In this document: positions 51,422 through 63,962 of the stretch, one piece after another
How positions within the stretch are numbered: the first letter of the stretch is position 1
Layout of the letters: the number at the start of each line of letters is the position of its first letter
NCBI GenBank assembly: GCA_033782935.1
Contig: JAWQEG010000369.1
Span: 2,919,501 to 2,983,500, forward strand
DNA from: Petrolisthes cinctipes
Lineage: Eukaryota; Arthropoda; Malacostraca; Decapoda; Porcellanidae
Length of the DNA stretch: 64,000 nt
Reading direction: 5' to 3'
Position numbers and translations under genes: made by a program
Notes under the pieces: model-generated
The model's database searches: none
Told to the model about the DNA's origin: nothing
The model's input: only the letters and a program-made list of their open reading frames with translations

Positions 51422-53287
51422 TCTAGCACTGAGTAGGCATGTACAGATTGCTTCTGGGACCCCAAAATATTGAATTTTCGGGTTTTTTGAGCCTGAATTT
51501 GAGATATAAACGGGTACAGAAGATACATGCACATATTGACTTTGGGCACCAAAAATATCGATTTTCAGCATGTTTTGGGCCTGAATTTTGAAAATACTCT
51601 AACACGGAGTAGGCATATACAGATCGCTTCTGGGACCCCAAAATATCGAATTTTCGGGTGTTTAATGCCTGAATTTGAGATATAAACGGGTACAGAAGAT
51701 GCATGCACATATCGACTTTTGGGCACCTAAAAGATCGATTTTCAGTATGTTTTTGGCCTGTATTTTGAAAATACTCTAACACGGAGTAGGCATGTACAGA
51801 TACCTTCTGGGACCTCTAAATATCGAATTTTCGGGTGCTTTGGGACTGAATTTGATATATCGATTTTTTGTCACCTAAAATGTCGATTTTTAGCATGTTT
51901 TTAGCCTATGTTTTGAAAATATTCTAGCACTGTGTAGGCATGTACAGATTGCTTCTGGGACCCCAAAATATTGAATTTTCGGGTGTTTTAAGCCTGAATT
52001 TGAGATATAAACGGGTACAGAAGATACATGCACATATTGACTTTGGGCATCTAAAATATCGATTTTCAGCATGTTTTGGGCCTGTATTTTGAAAATACTC
52101 TAACACTGAGTAGGCATGTACAGATTGCTTCTGGGACCCCAAAATATTGAATTTTCGGGTGTTTTGAGCCTGAATTTGAGATATAAACGGGTACTGAAGA
52201 TGCATGCACATATCGACTTTTGTGCACCTAAAAGATCGATTTTCAGTATGTTTTGAGCATATATTTTGAAAATACTCTAACACGGAGTAGGCATGTACAG
52301 ATCGCTTCTGGGACCCCTAAATATCGAATTTTCGGGTGTTTTGGGACTGAATTTGAGATATCGACTTTTTGGCACCTAAAAGATCGATTTTTAGCATGTT
52401 TTTAGCCTATATTTTGAAAATATTCTAGCACTGAGTAGGCATGTACAGATTGCTTCTGGGACCCCAAAATATTGAATTTTCGGGTGTTATGAGCCTGAAT
52501 TTGAGATATAAACGGGTACAGAAGATACATGCACATATTGACTTTGGGCACCAAAAATATCGATTTTCAGCATGTTTTGGGCCTGAATTTTGAAAATACT
52601 CTAACACGGAGTAGGCATGTACAGATTGCTTCTGGGACCCCAAAATATCGAATTTTCGGGTGTTTTGAGCCTGAATTTGAGATATAAACGGGTACTGAAG
52701 ATGCATGCACATATCGACTTTTGTGCACCTAAAAGATCGATTTTCAGTATGTTTTTGGCCTGTATTTTGAAAATACTCTAACACGGATTAGGCATGTACA
52801 GATACCTTCTGGGACCTCTAAATATCGAATTTTCGGGTGTTTTGGGACTGAATTTGAGATATCGATTTTTTGGCACCTAAAATGTCGATTTTTAGCATGT
52901 TTTTAGCCTATATTTTGAAAATATTCTAGCACTGTGTAGGCATGTACAGATTGCTTCTGGGACCCCAAAATATTGAATTTTCGGGTGTTTTCAGCCTGAA
53001 TTTGAGATATAAACGGGTACAGAAGATACATGCACATATTGACTTTGGGCATCTAAAAGATCGATTTTCAGCATGTTTTTAGCCTGTATTTTGAAAATAC
53101 TCTAACACTGAGTAGGCATGTACAGATTGCTTCTGGGACCCCAAAATATTGAATTTTTGGGTGTTTTGAGCCTGAATTTGAGATATAAACGGGTACTGAA
53201 GATGCATGCACATATCGACTTTTGTGCACCTAAAAGATCGATTTTCAGTATGTTTTGAGCATGTATTTTGAAAATACTCTAACACGG

Positions 53288-54938
53288 AGTAGGCATGTAC
53301 AGATCGCTTCTGGGACCCCTAAATATCGAATTTTCGGGTGTTTTGGGACTGAATTTGAGATATCGACTTTTTGGCACCTAAAAGATCGATTTTTAGCATG
53401 TTTTTAGCCTATATTTTGAAAATATTCTAGCACTGAGTAGGCATGTACAGATTGCTTCTGGGACCCCAAAATATTGAATTTTCGGGTGTTTTGAGCCTGA
53501 ATTTGAGATATAAACGGGTACAGAAGATACATGCACATATTGACTTTGGGCACCAAAAATATCGATTTTCAGCATGTTTTGGGCCTGAATTTTGAAAATA
53601 CTCTAACACGGAGTAGGCATGTACAGATCGCTTCTGGGACCCCAAATTATCGAATTTTCGGGTGTTTTGAGACTGAATTTGAGATATAAACGGGTACTGA
53701 AGATGCATGCACATATCGACTTTTGGGCACCTAAAAGATCGATTTTCAGTATGTTTTTGGCCTGTATTTTGAAAATACTCTAACACGGATTAGGCATGTA
53801 AAGATACCTTCTGGGACCTCTAAATATCGAATTTTCGGGTGTTTTGGGACTGAATTTGAGATATCGATTTTTTGGCACCTAAAATGTCGATTTTTAGCAT
53901 GTTTTTAGCCTATATTTTGAAAATATTCTAGCACTGTGTAGGCATGTACAGATTGCTTCTGGGACCCCAAAATATTGAATTTTCGGGTGTTTTGAGCCTG
54001 AATTTGAGATATAAACGGGTACAGAAGATACATGCACATATTGACTTTGGGCATCTAAAAGATCGATTTTCAGCATGTTTTTAGCCTGTATTTTGAAAAT
54101 ACTCTAACACTGAGTAGGCATGTACAGATTGCTTCTAGGACCCCAAAATATTGAATTTTCGGGTGTTTTGAGCCTGAATTTGAGATATAAACGGGTACTG
54201 AAGTTGCATGCACATATCGACTTTTGTGCACCTAAAAGATCGATTTTCATTATGTTTTGAGCATGTATTTTGAAAATACTCTAACACGGAGTAGCCATGT
54301 ACAGATCGCTTCTGGGACCCCTAAATATCGAATTTTCGGGTGTTTTGGGACTGAATTTGAGATATCGACTTTTTGTCACCTAAAAGATCAATTTTTAGCA
54401 TGTTTTTGGCCTGTATTTTGAAAATACTCTAACACGGAGTAGGCATGTACAGATACCTTCTGGGACTTCTAAATATCGAATTTTCGGGTGTTTTGGGACT
54501 GAATTTGAGATATCGATTTTTTGGCACCTAAAATGTCGATTTTTAGCATGTTTTTAGCCTATATTTTGAAAATATTCTAGCACTGTGTAGGCATGTACAG
54601 ATTGCTTCTGGGACCCCAAAATATTGAATTTTCGGGTGTTTTGAGCCTGAATTTGAGATATAAACGGGTACAGAAGATACATGCACATATTGACTTTGGG
54701 CATCTACAATATCGATTTTCAGCATGTTTTGGGCCTGTATTCTTAAAATACTCTAACACTGAGTAGGCATGTACAGATTGCTTCTGGGACCCCAAAATAT
54801 TGAATTTTCGGGTGTTTTGAGCCTGAATTTGAGATATAAACGGGTACTGAAGATGCATGCACATATCGACTTTTGTGCACCTAAAAGATCGATTTTCAGT
54901 ATGTTTTGAGCATGTATTTTGAAAATACTCTAACACGG
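53288..54938 (+). repeat. HOR module with A-A junction, copy 3 of 3
   Basis: The offset is 3,647 bp from copy 2. The A-A junction is at 54438. Private changes include ttttgtcacctaaaagatca in the first A and gaagttgcatgc in the C2 before it. Confidence 0.78.
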
Positions 54939-55417
54939 AGTAGGCATGTACAGATCGCTTCTGGGACCCCTAAATATCGAATTTTCGGGTGTTTTGGGAC
55001 TGAATTTGAGATATCGACTTTTTGGCACCTAAAAGATCGATTTTTAGCATGTTTTTAGCCTATATTTTGAAAATATTCTAGCACTGAGTAGGCATGTACA
55101 GATTGCTTCTGGGACCCCAAAATATTGAATTTTCGGGTGTTTTGAGCCTGAATTTGAGATATAAACGGGTACGGAAGATACATGCACATATAGACTTTGG
55201 GCATCTAAAATATCGATTTTCAGCATGTTTTGGGCCTGAATTTTGAAAATACTCTAACACGGAGTAGGCATGTACAGATCGCTTCTGGGACCCCAAAATA
55301 TCGAATTTTCGGGTGTTTAGGGCCAGAATTTGAGATATAAACGGGTACTGAAGATGCACCTAAAAGATCGATTTTCAGTATGTTTTGAGCATGTATTTTG
55401 AAAATACTCTAACACGG
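54939..55417 (+). repeat. Trimer with a 22-bp deletion in C (479 bp)
   Basis: In the C monomer the sequence reads gaagatgcacctaaaag near 55350-55366, so 22 bases that include the gcatgcacatatcg region are missing. The ends share tgcac, consistent with deletion between short direct repeats. Confidence 0.82.
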
Positions 55418-56938
55418 AGTAGGCATGTACAGATCGCTTCTGGGACCCCTAAATATCGAATTTTCGGGTGTTTTGGGACTGAATTTGAGATATCGACTTT
55501 TTGGCACCTAAAAGATCGATTTTTAGCATGTTTTTAGCCTATATTTTGAAAATATTCTAGCACTGAATAGGCATGTACAGATTGCTTCTGGGACCCCAAA
55601 ATATTGAATTTTCGGGTGTTTTGAGCCTGAATTTGAGATATAAACGGGTACAGAAGATACATGCACATATTGACTTTGGGCACCAAAAATATCGATTTTC
55701 AGCATGTTTTGGGCCTGAATTTTGAAAATACTCTAACATGGAGTAGGCATGTACAGATCGCTTCTGGGACCCCAAAATATCGAATTTTCGGGTGTTTAGG
55801 GCCAGAATTTGAGATATAAACGGGTACAGAAGATGCATGCACATATCGACTTTTGGGCACCTGAAAGATCGATTTTCAGTACGTTTTTGGCCTGTATTTT
55901 GAAAATACTCTAACACGGAGTAGGCATGTACAGATACCTTCTGGGACCTCTAAATATCGAATTTTCGGGTGTTTTGAGCCTGAATTTGATATATAAACGG
56001 GTACAGAAGATACATGCACATTTTGACTTTGGGCATCTAAAATATCGATTTTCAGCATGTTTTTGGCCTGTATTTTGAAAATACTCTAACACTGAGTAGG
56101 CATGTACAGATTGCTTCTGGGACCCCAAAATATTGAATTTTCGGGTGTTTTGAGCCTGAATTTGAGATATAAACGGGTACTGAAGATGCATGCACATATC
56201 GACTTTTGTGCACCTAAAAGATCGATTTTCAGTATGTTTTAAGCATGTATTTTGAAAATACTCTAACACGGAGTAGGCATGTACAGATCGCTTCTGGGCC
56301 CCCTAAATATCGAATTTTCGGGTGTTTTAGGACTGAATTTGAGATATCGACTTTTTGGCACCTAAAAGATCGATTTTTAGCATGTTTTTAGCCTATATTT
56401 TGAAAATATTCTAGCACTGTAAAGATTGCTTCTGGGACCCCAAAATATTGAATTTTCGGGTGTTTTGAGCCTGAATTTGAGATATAAACGGGTACAGAAG
56501 ATACATGCACATATTGACTTTGGGCATCTAAAATATCGATTTTCAGCATGTTTTGGGCCTGAATTTTGAAAATACTCTAACACTGAGTAGGCATGTACAG
56601 ATTGCTTCTGGGACCCCAAAATATTGAATTTTCGGGTGTTTTGAGCCTGAATTTGAGATATAAACGGGTACAGAAGATACATGCACATATAGACTTTGGG
56701 CATCTAAAATATCGATTTTCAGCATGTTTTGGGCCTAAATTTTGAAAATACTCTAACACGTAGTAGGCATGTACAGATCGCTTCTGGGACCCCAAAATAT
56801 CGAATTTTCGTGTGTTTAGGGCCAGAATTTGAGATATAAACGGGTACTGAAGATGCATGCACATATCGACTTTTGTGCACCTAAAAGATCGATTTTCAGT
56901 ATGTTTTGAGCATGTATTTTGAAAATACTCTAACACGG
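55418..56938 (+). repeat. 1,520-bp duplication containing the A2/B2 chimera, copy 1
   Basis: Monomers are A1, B1, C1, the A2/B2 chimera, C2, A1, B with a 10-bp deletion (cactgtaaagatt), B and C. The first five recur at +1,520 with the private variants acatggagtagg and cagtacgtttttgg. The unit from 56272 (A, short B, B, C) separates the two copies. Confidence 0.78.
55919..56094 (+). repeat. A2/B2 chimeric monomer (176 bp), copy 1
   Basis: It opens as A2 (gataccttctgggacctct) and switches after gaattttcgggtgtttt to a B (gagcctgaatttgatatata, then ggtacagaagatac). The 148-bp A is thereby replaced by a full-length monomer and the normal A-B pair is reduced to one. A second copy lies 1,520 bp downstream. 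Confidence 0.83.
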
Positions 56939-57791
56939 AGAAGGCATGTACAGATCGCTTCTGGGACCCCTAAATATCGAATTTTCGGGTGTTTTGGGAC
57001 TGAATTTGAGATATCGACTTTTTGGCACCTAAAGATCGATTTTTAGCATGTTTTTAGCCTATATTTTGAAAATATTCTAGCACTGAGTAGGCATGTACAG
57101 ATTGCTTCTGGGACCCCAAAATATTGAATTTTTGGGTGTTTTGAGCCTGAATTTGAGATATAAACGGGTACAGAAGATACATGCACATATTGACTTTGGG
57201 CACCAAAAATATCGATTTTCAGCATGTTTTGGGCCTGAATTTTGAAAATACTCTAACATGGAGTAGGCATGTACAGATCGCTTCTGGGACCCCAAAATAT
57301 CGAATTTTCGGGTGTTTAGGGCCAGAATTTGAGATATAAACGGGTACAGAAGATGCATGCACATATCGACTTTTGGGCACCTAAAAGATCGATTTTCAGT
57401 ACGTTTTTGGCCTGTATTTTGAAAATACTCTAACACGGAGTAGGCATGTACAGATACCTTCTGGGACCTCTAAATATCGAATTTTCGGGTGTTTTGAGCC
57501 TGAATTTGATATATAAACGGGTACAGAAGATACATGCACATATTGACTTTGGGCATTTAAAATATCGATTTTCAGCATGTTTTTGGCCTGTATTTTGAAA
57601 ATATTCTAACACTGAGTAGGCATGTACAGATTGCTTCTGGGACCCCAAAATATTGAATTTTCGGGTGTTTTGAGCCTGAATTTGAGATATAAACGGGTAC
57701 TGAAGATGCATGCACATATCGACTTTTGTGCACCTAAAAGATCGATTTTCAGTATGTTTTGAACATGTATTTTGAAAATACTCTAACACGG
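56939..57791 (+). repeat. Second copy of the chimera-containing block
   Basis: A1 (one base shorter, cacctaaagatcg), B1, C1, A2/B2 chimera (57439-57614) and C2 match 55418-56271 at offset 1,520. The following A1 at 57792 has the simple 8-bp deletion (agtacagatcgc). Confidence 0.8.
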
Positions 57792-58107
57792 AGTACAGAT
57801 CGCTTCTGGGACCCCTAAATATCGAATTTTCGGGTGTTTTGGGACTGAATTTGAGATATCGACTTTTTGGCACCTAAAAGATCGATTTTTAGCATGTTTT
57901 TAGCCTATATTTTGAAAATATTCTAGCACTGTGTAAGCATGTACAGATTGCTTCTAGGACCCCAAAATATTGAATTTTCGGGTGTTTTGAGCCTGAATTT
58001 GAGATATAAGCGGGTACAGAAGATACATGCACATATTGACTTTGGGCACCAAAAATATCGATTTTCAGCATGTTTTGGGCCTGAATTTTGAAAATACTCT
58101 AAAATGG

Positions 58108-58336
58108 AGTAGGCATGTACAGAAGATGCATGCACATATCGACTTTTGGGCACCTAAAAGATCGATTTTCAGTATGTTTTTGGACTGTATTTTGAAAATA
58201 CTCTAACACTACTCTAACACTAAATATCGAATTTTCGGGTGTTTTGGGACTGAATTTGAGATATCGATTTTTTGGCACCTAAAATGTCGATTTTTAGCAT
58301 GTTTTTAGCCTATATTTTGAAAATATTCTAGCACTG
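58108..58336 (+). repeat. Truncated C and truncated A with a short local duplication
   Basis: The C monomer starting at 58108 lacks 73 bases between two tacag sites (atgtacagaagatgcatgc). Its end is duplicated as ctctaacactactctaacac (58201-58220). The next A has lost its first roughly 34 bases and begins at taaatatcg (58221). Two breaks within 110 bases make this the most damaged spot in the window. Confidence 0.8.
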
Positions 58337-58512
58337 TGTAGGCATGTACAGATTGCTTCTGGGACCCCAAAATATTGAATTTTCGGGTGTTTTGAGCCTG
58401 AATTTGAGATATAAACGTGTACAGAAGATACATGCACATATTGACTTTGGGCGTCTAAAATATCGATTTTCAGCATGTTTTGGGCCTGTATTTTGAAAAT
58501 ACTCTAACACGG

Positions 58513-59310
58513 AATAGGCATGTAGAGATCGCTTCTGGGACCCCTAAATATCGAATTTTCGGGTGTTTTGGGACTGAATTTGAGATATCGACTTTCTGGC
58601 ACCTAAAAGATCGATTTTTAGCATATTTTTAGCCTATATTTTGAAAATATTCTAGCACTTAGTAGGCATGTACAGATTGCTTCTGGGACCCCAAAATATC
58701 GAATTTTCGGGTGTTTTGAGCCTGAATTTGAGATATAAACGGGTACAGAAGATACATGCACATATTGACTTTTGGGCACCTAAAAGATCGATTTTCAGTA
58801 TGTTTTTGGCCTGTATTTTGAAAATACTCTAACACGGAGTAGGCATGTACAGATACCTTCTGGGACCTCTAAATATCGAATTTTCGGGTGTTTTGGGACT
58901 GAATTTGAGATATCGATTTTTTGGCACCTAAAATGTCGATTTTCAGCATGTTTTGGGCCTGTATTTTGAAAATACTCTAACACTGAGTAGGCATGTACAG
59001 ATTGCTTCTGGGACACCAAAATATTGAATTTTCGGGTGTTTTGAGCCTGAATTTGAGATATAAACGGGTACTGAAGATGCATGCACATATCGACTTTTGT
59101 GCACCTAAAAGATCGATTTTCAGTATGTTTTGAGCATGTATTTTAAAAATACTCTAACACGGAATAGGCATGTACAGATCGCTTCTGGGACCCCTAAATA
59201 TCGAATTTTCGGGTGTTTTGGGACTGAATTTGAGATATCGATTTTTTGGCACCTAAAAGATCGATTTTTAGCATGTTTTTAGCCTATATTTTGAATAATA
59301 TTCTACAGAT
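58513..59310 (+). repeat. Rearranged stretch: A1, B/C hybrid, A/B hybrid, C2, damaged A1
   Basis: A1 (58513-58660) is followed by a monomer with a B body and C1 tail (58661-58837), a 148-bp A2 with a B2 tail (58838-58985), C2 (58986-59162) and an A1 that ends ttttgaataatattctacag near 59305. That last junction has an inserted t and has lost the 18 bases gcactgagtaggcatgta. Confidence 0.78.
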
Positions 59311-61149
59311 TGCTTCTGGGACCCCAAAATATTGAATTTTCGGGTGTTTTGAGCCTGAATTTGAGATATAAACGGGTACAGAAGATACATGCACATATTG
59401 ACTTTGGGCACCAAAAATATCGATTTTCAGCATGTTTTGGGCCTGAATTTTGAAAATACTCTAACACGGAGTAGGCATGTACATATCGCTTCTGGGACCC
59501 CAAAATATCGAATTTTCGGGTGTTTAGGGCCAGAATTTGAGATATAAACGGGTACAGAAGATGCATGCACATATCGACTTTTGGGCACCTAAAAGATCGA
59601 TTTTCAGTATGTTTTTGGCCTGTATTTTGAAAATACTCTAACACGGAGTAGGCATGTACAGATACCTTCTGGGACCTCTAAATATCGAATTTTCGGGTGT
59701 TTTGGAACTGAATATGAGATATCGATTTTTTGGCACCTAAAATGTCGATTTTTAACATGTTTTTAGCCTATATTTTGAAAATATTCTAGCACTGTGTAGG
59801 CATGTATTGATTGCTTCTGGGACCCCAAAATATTGAATTTTCGGGTGTTTTGAGCCTGAATTTGAGATATAAACGGGTACAGAAGATACATGCACATATT
59901 GACTTTGGGCACTAAAAATATCGATTTTCAGCATGTTTTGGGCCTGAATTTTGAAAATACTCTAACACGGAGTAGGCATGTACAGATTGCTTCTGGGACC
60001 CCAAAATATCGAATTTTCGGGTGTTTAGGGCCAGAATTTGAGATATAAACGGGTACATAAGATGCATGCACATATCGACTTTTGGGCACCAAAAAGATCG
60101 ATTTTCAGTATGTTTTTGGCCTGTATTTTGAAAATACTCTAACACGGAGTAGGCATGTACAGATACCTTCTGGGACCTCTAAATATCGAATTTTCGGGTG
60201 TTTTGGGACTGAATTTGAGATATCGATTTTTTGGCACCTAAAATGTCGATTTTTAGCATGTTTTTAGCCTATATTTTGAAAATATTCTAGCACTGTGTAG
60301 GCATGTACAGATTGCTTCTGGGACACCAAAATATTGAATTTTCGGGTGTTTTGAGCCTGAATTTGAGATATAAACGGGTACAGAAGATACATGCACATAT
60401 TGACTTTGGGCATCTAAAATATCGATTTTCAGCATGTTTTGGGCCTGTATTTTGAAAATACTCTAACACTGAGTAGGCATGTACAGATTGCTTCTGGGAC
60501 CCCAAAATATTGAATTTTCGGGTGTTTTGAGCCTGAATTTGAGATATAAACGGGTACTGAAGATGCATGCACATATCGACTTTTGTGCACCTAAAAGATC
60601 GATTTTCAGTATGTTTTGAGCATGTATTTTGAAAATACTCTAACACGGAGTAGGCATGTACAGATCGCTTCTGGGACCCCTAAATATCGAATTTTCGGGT
60701 GTTTTGGGCCTGAATTTGAGATATCGACTTTTTGGCACCTAAGAGATCGATTTTTAGCATGTTTTTAGCCTATATTTTGAAAATATTCTAGCACTGAGTA
60801 GGCATGTACAGATTGCTTCTGGGACCCTAAAATATTGAATTTTCGGGTGTTTTGAGCCTGAATTTGAGATATAAACGGGTACAGAAGATGCATGCACATA
60901 TTGACTTTGGGCACCAAAAATATCGATTTTCAGCATGTTTTGGGCCTGAATTTTGAAAATACTCTAACACGGAGTAGGCATGTACAGATTGCTTCTGGGA
61001 CCCCAAAATATCGAATTTTCGGGTGTTTAGGGCCAGAATTTGAGATATAAACGGGTACTGAAGATGCATGCACATATCGACTTTTAGGCACCTAAAAGAT
61101 CGATTTTCAGTTTGTTTTTGGCCTGTATTTTGAAAATACTCTAACACGG

Positions 61150-61810
61150 AGTAGGCATGTACAGATACCTTCTGGGACCTCTAAATATCGAATTTTCGGG
61201 TGTTTTGGGACTGAATTTGAGATATCGATTTTTTGGCACCTAAAATGTCGATTTTTAGCATGTTTTTAGCCTATATTTTGAAAATATTCTAGCACTGTGT
61301 AGGCATGTACAGATTGCTTCTGGAACCCCAAAATATTGAATTTTCGGGTGTTTTGAGCCTGAATTTGAGATATAAACGGGTACAGAAGATACATGCACAT
61401 ATTGACTTTGGGCATCTAAAATATCGATTTTCAGCATGTTTTGGGCCTGTATTTTGAAATTACTCTAACACTGAGTAGGCATGTACAGATTGCTTCTGGG
61501 ACCCCAAAATATTGAATTTTCGGGAGTTTTGAGCCTGAATTACAGATATAAACGGGTACTGAAGATGCATGCACATATCGACTTTTGTGCACCTAAAAGA
61601 TCGATTTTCAGTATGTTTTGAGCATGTATTTTGAAAATACTCTAACACGGAGTAGGCATGTACAGATCGCTTCTGGGACCCCAAAATATCGAATTTTCGG
61701 GTGTTTAGGGCCAGAATTTGAGATATAAACGGGTACAGAAGATGCATGCACATATCGACTTTTGGGCACCTAAAAGATCGATTTTCAGTATGTTTTTGGC
61801 CTGTATTTTG
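61150..61810 (+). repeat. Unit A2-B2-C2-C1 with a 17-bp deletion
   Basis: C2 (61474-61650) is followed directly by a C1 (61651-61810) that lacks its last 17 bases: ctgtattttg joins directly to agtaggcatg at 61810/61811. Here C2 precedes C1, the reverse of the 31-44 kb units, and the ccgcacc marker is absent, so this C gain is independent. Confidence 0.83.
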
Positions 61811-62812
61811 AGTAGGCATGTACAGATACCTTCTGGGACCTCTAAATATCGAATTTTCGGGTGTTTTGGGACTGAATTTGAGATATCGATTTTTTGGCAC
61901 CTAAAATGTCGATTTTTAGCATGTTTTTAGCCTATATTTTGAAAATATTCTAGCACTGTGTAGGCATGTACAGATTGCTTCTGGGACCCCAAAATATTGA
62001 ATTTTCGGGTGTTTTGAGCCTGAATTTGAGATATAAACGGGTACAGAAGATACATGCACATATTGACTTTGGGCATCTAAAATATCGATTTTCAGCATGT
62101 TTTGGGCCTGTATTTTGAAAATACTCTAACACTGAGTAGGCATGTACAGATTGCTTCTGGGACCCCAAAATATTGAATTTTCGGGTTTTTTGAGCCTGAA
62201 TTTGAGATATAAACGAGTACTGAAGATGCATGCACATATCGACTTTTGTGCACCTAAAAGATCGATTTTCAGTATGTTTTGAGCATGTATTTTGAAAATA
62301 CTCTAACACGGAGTAGGCATGTACAGATCGCTTCTGGGACCCCTAAATATCGAATTTTCGGGTGTTTTGGGACTGAATTTGTGATATTGATTTTTTGGCA
62401 CCTAAAATGTCGATTTCTAGCATGTTTTTAGCCTATATTTTGAAAATATTCTAGCACTGAGTAGGCATGTACAGATTGCTTCTGGGACCCCAAAATATTG
62501 AATTTTCGGGTGTTTTAAGCCTGAATTTGAGATATAAACGGGTACAGAAGATACATGCACATATAGACTTTGGGCATCTAAAATATCGATTTTCAGCATG
62601 TTTTGGGCCTGTATTTTGAAAATACTCTAACACTGAGTAGGCATGTACAGATTGCTTCTGGGACCCCAAAATATTGAATTTTCGGGTGTTTTGAGCCTGA
62701 ATTTGAGATATAAACGGGTACTGAAGATGCATGCACATATCGACTTTTGGGCACCTAAAAGATCGATTTTCAGTATGTTTTGAGCATGTATTTTGAAAAT
62801 ACTCTAACACGG

Positions 62813-63137
62813 AGTAGGCATGTACAGATCGCTTCTGGGACCCCTAAATATCGAATTTTCGGGTGTTTTGGGACTGAATTTGAGATATCGACTTTTTGGC
62901 ACATAAAAGATCGATTTTTAGCATGTTTTTAGCCTATATTTTGAAAATATTCTACCACTGAGTAGGCATGTACAGATCGCTTCTGGGACCCCAAAATATC
63001 GAATTTTCGGGTGTTTAGGGCAAGAATTTGAGATATAAACTGGTACAGAAGATGCATGCACATATCGACTTTTGGGCACCTAAAAGATCGATTTTCAGTA
63101 TGTTTTTGGCCTGTATTTTGAAAATACTCTAACACAG
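62813..63137 (+). repeat. A-C dimer unit (325 bp), B missing
   Basis: A1 (with cacataaaagatcg) is followed directly by a C1 with gtgtttagggcaagaat and the aaactggtacag variant. The adjoining A2 from 63138 has a mixed gattttcagcatgtttttagcc tail. Confidence 0.83.
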
Positions 63138-63962
63138 AGTAGGCATGTACAGATACCTTCTGGGACCTCTAAATATCGAATTTTCGGGTGTTTTGGGACT
63201 GAATTTGAGATATCGATTTTTTGGCACCTAAAAGATCGATTTTCAGCATGTTTTTAGCCTATATTTTGAAAATATTCTAGCACTGAGTAGGCATGTACAG
63301 ATTGCTTCTGGGACCCCAAAATATTGAATTTTCGGGTGTTTTGAGCCTGAATTTGAGATATAAACGGGTACAGAAGATACATGCACATATTGACTTTGGG
63401 CACCAAAAATATCGATTTTCAGCATGTTTTGGGCCTGAATTTTGAAAATACTCTAATACGGAGTAGGCATGTACAGATCGCTTCTGGGATCCCAAAATAT
63501 CGAATTTTTGGGTGTTTTGAGCCAGAATTTGAGATATAAACGGGCACAGAAGATGCATGCACATATCGACTTTTGGGCACCTAAAAGATCGATTTTCAGT
63601 ATGTTTTTGGCCTGTAATTTGAAAATACTCTAACACGGAGTAAGCATGTACAGATACCTTCTGGGACCTCTAAATATCGAATTTTCGGGTGTTTTGGGAC
63701 TGAATTTGAGATATCGATTTTTTGGCACCTAAAATGTCGATTTTTAGCATGTTTTTAGCCTATATTTTGAAAATATTCTGGCACTGTGTAGGCATGTACA
63801 GATTGCTTCTGGGACCCCAAAATATTGAATTTTCGAGTGTTTTGAGCCTGAATTTGAGATATAAACGGGTACAGAAGATACATGCACATATTGACTTTGG
63901 GCACCAAAAATATCGATTTTCAGAATGTTTTGGGCCTGAAATTTGAAAATACTCTAACACGG

